Source of the DNA: an uncultured Collinsella sp.
Lineage (GTDB): Bacteria > Actinomycetota > Coriobacteriia > Coriobacteriales > Coriobacteriaceae
DNA length: 64,000 nt
Reading direction: 5' to 3'
NCBI GenBank assembly: GCA_900542325.1
Contig: UQMY01000006.1
Span: forward strand, 1-64,000
In this document: positions 57,957-64,000 of the stretch, piece by piece
How positions within the stretch are numbered: position 1 is the stretch's first letter
How the letters are laid out: each line of letters opens with the position of its first letter
Position numbers and translations under genes: made by a program
The notes under the pieces: generated by a model
Seen by the model: the letters and a program-made list of their open reading frames with translations, nothing else
Databases searched by the model: none
What the model was told of the DNA's origin: nothing

Positions 57957-58954
57957 TGCTCGTGGTAGGTGGCGCGCATTCCGGGAAGAGGACCTTCGTG
58001 CGCGAAAAGCTCGGGTTCGCGGCGGACGATTTCGTCGACGCGGCGCAGTTTGCGGAGGGCGGCGTGCCCGCGGCTTTTGCCGGCCGTGTCGCTTACCGTG
58101 CTGAGGAACTCGTACGCGCGCTCGACGCTGACCGGGCGCTCGAGCGGCTGATCGGCTTCGACGTAGTGATTCTGTCCTTGGTCGGCTCGGGGGTCGTCCC
58201 TATGCGCGCGGAAGACGCCCAATGGCGCGAGCGCGCGGGGCGCCTGGGATGCGCGCTCGCTGCGCGCGCCGACGTCGTCGTGCGCATGACGTGCGCGATA
58301 TCCCAGGTCATCAAAGGAAACCTTGCCGATGCGCCTCGAGGGACGCAGGGCGCGGGTGCGCCTTTGGAAGTCGTCTTCGTGCGCCATGGTGCCACGGCGG
58401 GCACGGAAGACCATCGCTACAGCGGGGCGGGCACCGACGAGCCCCTGTCGAGCGCGGGCGAGCGCGCTTTGCGCGACCTCGCGTGCTATCGTGACGTGTT
58501 CCGTGTTATCACGAGCGGCATGGCCCGCACCGACCAGACGGCGCGCATCCTCTTCCCGAACGCGGAGTTTATGGCGTGCCCCGGTCTGCGCGAGATGGAT
58601 TTCGGCGACTTCGAGGGGCGAAGCGCCGCCGAGCTTAAAGAGGATGCGCGCTACCGCGCCTGGGTAGACTCCTGGTGCGAGACGCGCTGCCCGCATGGCG
58701 AGGGCAAGAGCGATTTCACCCGCCGCGTCGTCGCGGCGTTTCGGGAGGCGTGCAAATCGGAGCGCGTCCAGGGGAGTGGGCGCGCCGTCTTCGTCGTTCA
58801 CGCGGGTACCGTGAAAGCGCTGCTCTCCGAGCTAGCTGTCCCGAAAATTAGATACTTCGACGTGCATACCGAGCCGGGCGGCGCATGGGCTGCCACCTGG
58901 GATGGGCGCTGCCTTCGCGATGTTCGCCCCGTTTCGGGGGGCGATGCCCGGTGA
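57953..58954 (+). CDS. CobU-like P-loop domain fused to alpha-ribazole phosphatase (CobC)
   Basis: A 333-residue two-domain protein. Residues 1 to about 135 form a CobU-related P-loop domain (LVVGGAHSGKRTFVREK) lacking the LATME and guanylylation-His motifs of true CobU. Residues about 140-325 form a histidine phosphatase (VVFVRHGATAGT with the catalytic His, DFGDFEGR, and a second His in FVVHAGTVKALL), as in CobC, which dephosphorylates alpha-ribazole or adenosylcobalamin 5'-phosphate. The operon position supports CobC. The role of the first domain is unclear. Confidence 0.82.
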   Translation: MMLVVGGAHSGKRTFVREKLGFAADDFVDAAQFAEGGVPAAFAGRVAYRAEELVRALDADRALERLIGFDVVILSLVGSGVVPMRAEDAQWRERAGRLGCALAARADVVVRMTCAISQVIKGNLADAPRGTQGAGAPLEVVFVRHGATAGTEDHRYSGAGTDEPLSSAGERALRDLACYRDVFRVITSGMARTDQTARILFPNAEFMACPGLREMDFGDFEGRSAAELKEDARYRAWVDSWCETRCPHGEGKSDFTRRVVAAFREACKSERVQGSGRAVFVVHAGTVKALLSELAVPKIRYFDVHTEPGGAWAATWDGRCLRDVRPVSGGDAR

Positions 58955-59928
58955 TGACGATTCTTGCCGTTGCCGCCGGGTTTGCGGCCGACCTTGCCTT
59001 CGGCGACCCGCGCTGGCTTCCCCATCCCGTCGTCGCCATGGGGCGCGCGATCACGTGGGCCGAAGGCCGCCTGCGGGGCGCATTCCCGCAAACGTCCGCG
59101 GGCACGCGCGCCGCAGGTCTTGTGCTCGCCGTGGCGCTTCCGCTTGCGTGTGGGCTTTTGACCTGGGGCATCCTGCATCTTTGCGGCATGGTTCACTCCG
59201 GCTTGCGCTTCGTTGCCGAGGCATGGGCGAGCTATCAGATTCTCGCGGCATGCGAGCTGCGCCGCCAGAGCCTGGCCGTGGCCCGCGCGTTCTCGAAGGG
59301 CGGCCTTGTCGCGGCGCGCGAAGCCGTCGGGCTCATCGTGGGACGCGACACGTCTGTTCTCGACGAGCACGGCGTCGCGCGTGCCGCCGTGGAAACGGTG
59401 GCGGAGAACGCGAGCGACGGTGTCATCGCGCCGCTTTTCTACCTTATGATCGGGGGTGCGCCCTTGGGCATGGCGTACAAGGCAGTGAACACGCTCGACA
59501 GCATGGTGGGCTACAAAAACGAGCGCTACATCGACTTCGGCTGCGCCTCGGCGCGCCTCGACGATGCGGTGAACTGGATTCCCTCGCGCTTATCGGCCCT
59601 GATCATGATCGCCGTGTGCCCGATCGTCGGGCTCGACGCGCGCGGGGCGGCGCGCATCTGGCGCCGCGACAGGCGTCGCCATGCGAGCCCGAACGCGGCA
59701 CAGACTGAGTCAGCGTGCGCGGGCGCGCTCGGGCTGCGCCTGGCAGGACCCGCGGTGTATTTCGGCAAGCTCGTTGAGAAACCGACGATAGGCGACGCGT
59801 CCCGTGAAATCGAGTGGGACGACATCGCCCGGGCGACAAGGCTCATGCTCGCCGCGTCCGTATGCGCGCTCGTCGTCTTCGGTTCCGCGCGCGCGGCGGT
59901 CGTGCTCGCCGTGGGGGCGATGGCATGA
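58954..59928 (+). CDS. cbiB: adenosylcobinamide-phosphate synthase
   Basis: A 324-residue membrane protein attaching aminopropanol (or its phosphate) to adenosylcobyric acid. Seen: DLAFGDPRWLPHPVVAMG at the N-terminus, RDTSVLDEHGVARAAVETVA, ENASDGVIAPLFY and NTLDSMVGYKNERY, all CbiB/CobD(Pseudomonas) signatures, with about four membrane helices. ATG at 58954 (TGATG overlap); GTG at 58951 is the alternative. Confidence 0.93.
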   Translation: MTILAVAAGFAADLAFGDPRWLPHPVVAMGRAITWAEGRLRGAFPQTSAGTRAAGLVLAVALPLACGLLTWGILHLCGMVHSGLRFVAEAWASYQILAACELRRQSLAVARAFSKGGLVAAREAVGLIVGRDTSVLDEHGVARAAVETVAENASDGVIAPLFYLMIGGAPLGMAYKAVNTLDSMVGYKNERYIDFGCASARLDDAVNWIPSRLSALIMIAVCPIVGLDARGAARIWRRDRRRHASPNAAQTESACAGALGLRLAGPAVYFGKLVEKPTIGDASREIEWDDIARATRLMLAASVCALVVFGSARAAVVLAVGAMA

Positions 59929-61148
59929 GGGAAGACCACGTCGCGCCCCGGGCTGCCGGGGGAATCCTGCGTGCCCGTGCGCATGGGGGTAGCACGCAAT
60001 CGCTCGGCATCGCTTGCGAAGGGGGCGCCTCCGACCTCATTGACTTCTCGGTGAACGTGAATCCGGCAGGCCCCTCGCCGCGCGCCGTCGCCGCAGCTTG
60101 CAAGGCGCTTTCTCGAATCGACGCCTACCCCGATAGGGAAAGCCTCGCCCTCGTTCGCGCCCTAGCGCGCGCCCAGGGCATTCCCGAAGATGCTATCGTC
60201 TGCGGCGCGGGCGCGTCCGACATCATCTGGCGGCTCGCCGCGGCGGTGCGCCCGAAACGCATCGTCGTGTGCGCGCCGACGTTTTCTGAATATGCGGAGG
60301 CGGCATCGTACTACGGCGCATGCGTGCAGGAGTTCCCGCTCTCCGAAGCGGACGACTTCGACGTGCCCACCTCCTTCGCCCGCGCGATCGAGGGGCCGGG
60401 AGACGTGGCGTACCTCTGCAATCCGAACAACCCTACGGGGCGCCTCGTCGACCCCAGCGTGATCGATGCCGCGGCTTGCCGCTGCGAGCAGGTGGGCGCG
60501 CTGCTCGTCGTGGACGAGTGCTTCCTCGGATTTGCGCCCGACGCCCGCGAAAGGAGCGTGGCCGCACGCGCCGCGTGTTCGCGCCATGTGGCCGTGCTCT
60601 CCGCGTTCACCAAGCTCTACGGAATGGCGGGGTTGCGGTTGGGATATCTGATCAGCGGAAACGCCCAACTCATCGAGGGGATTCGCCGGGCGGGGCAGGC
60701 GTGGCCCGTCTCCTCGGTCGCCGAGGCCGCGGGCATCGCCGCCCTGGAAGACATTGAATACGTCTCGCGCACGCGCGATGTATTGGCGGGCGAGCGAGCG
60801 TGGCTTTCCCACGAGCTCTCCTCGCTCGGGCTTTCCGTCGTGCCGTCGGATGCGAACTTCCTTTTAGTCCGCACGCCGGCGAAAGACATCCCCGAGCGCC
60901 TGTATAAACATGGGGTTTTGGTCCGCACGTGCGACTCGTTTTCGGTACTGTCCCGTTTCTGGTGCCGCGTCGCGGTGCGCACGCGCAAGGAGAATGCCCG
61001 GCTTGCGATGGCGTTCGGGCGCGTGCTTCGGGCGGAAGGTGCATCGGGCGAAGGCGAACCCGACGAACGGGGCGGCGCTTCTTGCGGCGGCGCTATGGCG
61101 GGCGCGGATGGCCGAGGCTCGGCGAAGGAGGTCGATACCCGTGGGTAG
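59925..61148 (+). CDS. cobD: threonine-phosphate decarboxylase
   Basis: A 407-residue PLP enzyme of the aminotransferase class I fold making (R)-1-amino-2-propanol phosphate for CbiB. Seen: DFSVNVNPAGPSP, CGAGASDIIWRLA, YLCNPNNPTGRL, VVDECFLGF with the PLP-contacting Asp, and the Schiff-base Lys in SAFTKLYGMAGLRLGY. A ~35-residue Gly/Ala/Glu-rich tail lies beyond the family end. The next gene begins inside this tail. Confidence 0.92.
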   Translation: MREDHVAPRAAGGILRARAHGGSTQSLGIACEGGASDLIDFSVNVNPAGPSPRAVAAACKALSRIDAYPDRESLALVRALARAQGIPEDAIVCGAGASDIIWRLAAAVRPKRIVVCAPTFSEYAEAASYYGACVQEFPLSEADDFDVPTSFARAIEGPGDVAYLCNPNNPTGRLVDPSVIDAAACRCEQVGALLVVDECFLGFAPDARERSVAARAACSRHVAVLSAFTKLYGMAGLRLGYLISGNAQLIEGIRRAGQAWPVSSVAEAAGIAALEDIEYVSRTRDVLAGERAWLSHELSSLGLSVVPSDANFLLVRTPAKDIPERLYKHGVLVRTCDSFSVLSRFWCRVAVRTRKENARLAMAFGRVLRAEGASGEGEPDERGGASCGGAMAGADGRGSAKEVDTRG

Positions 61149-62640
61149 GGCGAAGCCCATCATGATCCAGGGCACCATGTCGAACGCGGGGAAGAGCCTG
61201 CTCGCGGCGGGGCTGTGCCGCGTGCTTTCGCAGGACGGCCTGCGCGTGACTCCCTTCAAGAGCCAGAACATGGCACTCAACAGCGGTGTCACGGCCGACG
61301 GGCTCGAGATGGGGCGCGCCCAGATCATGCAGGCCGAGGCGTGCGGCATCGCGCCCGACGTGCGCATGAACCCCATCCTGCTCAAGCCCGAAAGCGGCCA
61401 CCGAAGCCAGCTCATCGTGGCCGGCAAGGCGCAGGGAGCCTTCGCTGCGAGGGACTACTTCGCGCGAAAGAAGGCGCTCATGCCGCAGATTTTGGAGGCG
61501 TTCGATTCGCTCGCGGAGGAAAACGACGTCATCGTCATCGAGGGCGCCGGCAGCCCCGCCGAAATCAACCTTGCCGAAAATGACATCGTCAACATGGGGC
61601 TCGCGCGCGCCGTGTCCTCCCCCGTGCTGCTTGCGGGCGACATCGACCCGGGCGGGGTATTTGCCCAGCTCTACGGCACGGTCGCGCTCCTTGCGCCCGA
61701 GGACCGCGCGCTTTTGCGGGGGCTTGTGGTGAACAAGTTCCGCGGCGATGTGGAAATCCTGCGCCCGGGTTTGGCCCCGCTCGAGAAGATGTGCGGAGTT
61801 CCCGTCGTGGGTGTCGTGCCGTATCTTACGCTCGACCTTGACGACGAGGACTCGCTCGCGCCGCGCCTATCTGCCCGCGAGGCGCGCGGCGTCATCGACG
61901 TCGCCGTCGTGCGCCTTCCGCATCTGTCGAACTTCACCGACTTCGACCCGCTTTCGCGCGTGCCCGGCGTGGGCGTGCGCTACGTTTCCTCGACGACCGA
62001 TCTGGGCCGACCCGACCTGGTGGTGCTTCCCGGCTCGAAGACTACGCTCGACGACGCGCGCTGGCTTGCGGCTAGCGGCATCGGAGCCTGTGTACGCGCG
62101 CTTTCGGGCGCGGGCACGCCGGTGCTCGGCATATGCGGAGGCTACCAGCTTTTGGGAGACGAGCTTTCCGACCCGCACGGCAGGGAAGGCGCTGGCACCG
62201 CGCGCGGGCTCGGGCTCATCCCTGCAAGTACGGTGTTCAAGGAGGAAAAGCGCCTCGCCCAGTCGGAGCTGCGCATCACGGGCGCCCAAGGCGCGTTCTC
62301 GGTGTGGAACGGCATGACGGCGCGCGGGTATGAGATTCACGACGGCGAAACGACCGTCTCCTGCGCTCCTGCGGGCACGATTGGCGGCAAACCAGAAGGC
62401 GCGGCCTGCGGAAACGTGTTCGGAACCTATCTCCACGGCCTGTTCGACGAACCGGGGGTTGCGCTCGCCCTCGCGCGCTCGCTCGCGCGCATGCGCGGCC
62501 TGCCCGAGAGCGTCGTGGGTGCTGCGGGCGCGGCGTCCGCGGCCGATCACCGTGCGCGCGAGTTTGACCGCCTGGCCGATGTCGTGCGCGGGGCGCTCGA
62601 CATGGAGTATGTCTACCGCATTATCGAGGAGGGCGTATGA
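61141..62640 (+). CDS. cbiP: cobyric acid synthase
   Basis: A 499-residue glutamine-dependent amidase acting on the b, d, e and g side chains. N-terminal dethiobiotin-synthase-like domain: MIQGTMSNAGKSLLAAGLC, FKSQNMALNSGVT, IEGAGSPAEINL. C-terminal amidotransferase: PGSKTTLDD, the nucleophile Cys in GICGGYQLLG, and YLHGLFDEP with the catalytic His. GTG at 61141 has a strong GAAGGAGGTC upstream and overlaps the cobD stop. Confidence 0.95.
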   Translation: MGRAKPIMIQGTMSNAGKSLLAAGLCRVLSQDGLRVTPFKSQNMALNSGVTADGLEMGRAQIMQAEACGIAPDVRMNPILLKPESGHRSQLIVAGKAQGAFAARDYFARKKALMPQILEAFDSLAEENDVIVIEGAGSPAEINLAENDIVNMGLARAVSSPVLLAGDIDPGGVFAQLYGTVALLAPEDRALLRGLVVNKFRGDVEILRPGLAPLEKMCGVPVVGVVPYLTLDLDDEDSLAPRLSAREARGVIDVAVVRLPHLSNFTDFDPLSRVPGVGVRYVSSTTDLGRPDLVVLPGSKTTLDDARWLAASGIGACVRALSGAGTPVLGICGGYQLLGDELSDPHGREGAGTARGLGLIPASTVFKEEKRLAQSELRITGAQGAFSVWNGMTARGYEIHDGETTVSCAPAGTIGGKPEGAACGNVFGTYLHGLFDEPGVALALARSLARMRGLPESVVGAAGAASAADHRAREFDRLADVVRGALDMEYVYRIIEEGV

Positions 62641-63152
62641 TCCACGTGTATCATGGCGACGGCAAAGGCAAGACCACGGCGGCGATGGGCCTCGCCCTTC
62701 GCATGCTCGCTGCAGGCCGCCGCGTCGTCGTCGTGCAGTTCCTGAAAGACGGCGAAAGCGGGGAGGTGCGCCTGCTCGCTGAGCATTTCGGCGTGCCCGT
62801 GTTCGCGGGGAAGGCGTCGGACAAGTTTACCTGGTCGATGACGTCGGAAGAACTTGCCGCGACGTGCGAGCTGCACGATGGGAACCTCGCTTCCGCGCTC
62901 GCCGAGCTCGAGGGCGCGCAAGAGGGACTGCTCGTGCTCGACGAGGCGCTCGACGCGCTTTCGAAGGGGCTTGTCGACGAGACGCTCGTGGACCGCGCGC
63001 TCGATATGTCCGCGCGCGGCGTCGAAGTAGCGCTCACCGGGCGCGCGCCTTCCCGCAAGATCGTGGAGAAGGCCGACTACATAACCGAGATGCGGTGCGA
63101 GAAACATCCCTACGAGCAGGGGATATGTGCAAGGGAAGGAGTGGAGTACTAG
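62637..63152 (+). CDS. cobO: corrinoid adenosyltransferase (CobA/BtuR type)
   Basis: A 171-residue ATP:cob(I)alamin adenosyltransferase. Seen: the CobA P-loop HGDGKGKTTAAMGLALR, VVQFLKDGESGE and LLVLDEALDAL (Walker B), then LTGRAPSRKIVEKADY. It adds the upper adenosyl ligand. Overlaps cbiP by 4 nt (ATGA) and abuts cbiC. Confidence 0.93.
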   Translation: MIHVYHGDGKGKTTAAMGLALRMLAAGRRVVVVQFLKDGESGEVRLLAEHFGVPVFAGKASDKFTWSMTSEELAATCELHDGNLASALAELEGAQEGLLVLDEALDALSKGLVDETLVDRALDMSARGVEVALTGRAPSRKIVEKADYITEMRCEKHPYEQGICAREGVEY

Positions 63153-63794
63153 ATGGATTCCAAGGAGATGGCGCCCGGCGACATCGAGCGGCGCAGCTTC
63201 GAGATTATCACCGAAGAGCTCGGCGGCCGCACGTTCCCGCCGCTCGAAGAGCCCGTCGTGAAGCGCGTCATCCACACCACTGCCGACTTCTCGTACGCCG
63301 ATTCCCTCGTGTTCACCCATGACGCCGCGCACTGTGCGCTCGACGCACTGCGCGCAGGGGCCACGGTGCTCACCGACACGAACATGGCGCTCGCAGGCAT
63401 AAGCAAGCCCGCGCTCGCGATGCTCGGCTGCAAGGCCGTGTGCTTCATGGCCGACCCCGATGTCGCCGCGGCTGCGCGCGCCGCGGGCACGACTCGCGCC
63501 GTTGCGAGCATGGACAAAGCTTGCGGCATCGAGGGCCCGCTCATCGTGGCCGTCGGCAACGCTCCCACAGCACTTCTGCGCCTCGCCGAGCTCATGGACG
63601 CGGGGAAGATCGCGCCCGCGCTCGTCGTTGGGGTGCCGGTCGGGTTTGTGAACGTGGTCGAGGCGAAAGAGGGGCTACTCGCACGACGCGTGCCGGCCAT
63701 CGTCGCGAGGGGTCGCAAGGGCGGCTCGACCGTGGCGGCTGCCATTATGAACGCGCTGCTCTACCAGATCACGCGCACAGGCGGCCCGAAGTGA
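63153..63794 (+). CDS. cbiC: cobalt-precorrin-8 methylmutase
   Basis: A 213-residue enzyme moving the C11 methyl to C12. Seen: SFEIITEELG, the catalytic His in VIHTTADFSYAD, TDTNMALAGI, VAVGNAPTALLRL and GVPVGFVNVVEAKE. Complete. Its stop overlaps the next GTG start. Confidence 0.95.
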   Translation: MDSKEMAPGDIERRSFEIITEELGGRTFPPLEEPVVKRVIHTTADFSYADSLVFTHDAAHCALDALRAGATVLTDTNMALAGISKPALAMLGCKAVCFMADPDVAAAARAAGTTRAVASMDKACGIEGPLIVAVGNAPTALLRLAELMDAGKIAPALVVGVPVGFVNVVEAKEGLLARRVPAIVARGRKGGSTVAAAIMNALLYQITRTGGPK

Positions 63795-64000
63795 CGGCTC
63801 CCGCATCCGCGCCGGCGCTGCGCATCTTCGCCGGCACCACCGAGGGCCGCCTTCTGTGCGAATGGGCGAGCGGGGCGGGCATCCCCGCCCGTGCCTACGC
63901 GGCAACAGAGTACGGAGGCGAACTTTTGGGCGAGCTTCCGGGCATCGAGGTGCATGCGGGCAGGCTCGACGAGGCCGACATGGAGCGCGAGCTTTCCGGC
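63791..64000 (+). CDS. cbiJ: cobalt-precorrin-6A reductase, N-terminal part (cut by window edge)
   Basis: The first 70 residues are visible, starting at GTG 63791. LRIFAGTTEGRLLCEWA is the dinucleotide-binding start of CbiJ/CobK, which reduces precorrin-6A with NAD(P)H; AATEYGGELL and VHAGRLDEADM follow as in the family. The gene runs past position 64000, so its completeness is unknown. Confidence 0.85.
   Translation, partial: MTAPASAPALRIFAGTTEGRLLCEWASGAGIPARAYAATEYGGELLGELPGIEVHAGRLDEADMERELSG

Overview
The window looks like the chromosome of a gut Actinomycetota of class Coriobacteriia, most probably Collinsella or a close relative. This is inferred from the GC-rich codon use, the gene order (efp-asp23-nusB-xseB-tlyA-nadK-recN; aroK-aroB-like-M24 peptidase-efp), a T-box leader on ileS, and a small family of dispersed terminator-like palindromes. 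No 16S rRNA is present, so genus is not proven.

Layout. (1) 1-2260 is an A+T-rich accessory patch. It holds the tail of a probable mobile-element gene, a self-standing reverse transcriptase of the defence (Abi/UG/DRT) type with its own promoter, and a hairpin-rich noncoding stretch behind it. (2) 2262-16700 is core: glycerol-dehydrogenase-like enzyme, Ile T-box and ileS, lspA, an rluD-type gene, a GT2 glycosyltransferase, a prepilin-peptidase-like protein, dgt, rarA, then a stress-sigma module (DUF948-like protein, RsbW-like protein, SigB/F-type sigma, AI-2E-type permease). (3) 16700-30000 is core information and cell-wall genes: alaS, ruvX, mltG, a YqeG-type phosphatase, aroK, a degenerate aroB-like gene, an M24 peptidase, efp, asp23, nusB, xseB, tlyA, nadK, recN. 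(4) 30000-38000 is a fructose/PTS region: RpiR-type regulator, fruA (IIB-IIC-IIA), ptsH, ptsI and two PfkB kinases. A perfect 42-bp inverted repeat sits between fruA and ptsH. (5) 38000-41900 holds cca, tRNA-Glu(CUC), a flippase-like membrane protein and a TetR regulator. (6) An IS3-family transposase remnant at 41877-42113 marks a shift to more GC-extreme DNA. From there to the end is a corrinoid island. On the minus strand, behind a cobalamin riboswitch, lie an exported cbiK, two lipoproteins and a BtuCD-type importer. On the plus strand lies a tightly overlapping anaerobic B12 operon: cbiF-D-L-G-H-ET-A, cobT-U-S, a cobU-like/cobC fusion, cbiB, cobD, cbiP, btuR/cobA, cbiC, cbiJ (cut by the edge).

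How they work together. The island encodes most steps from cobalt insertion through ring contraction, amidation, adenosylation and nucleotide-loop assembly, plus uptake of a corrinoid or other metal chelate. The PTS block carries sugar phosphotransfer (EI, HPr, fructose EII) to fructose-1-phosphate and its kinase.

The observations most worth checking are the reverse transcriptase with its structured flank, the long perfect palindrome at 33414-33565, a related palindromic element that is read as protein inside the ABC ATPase gene, and the aroB-like gene that has lost all three metal ligands.
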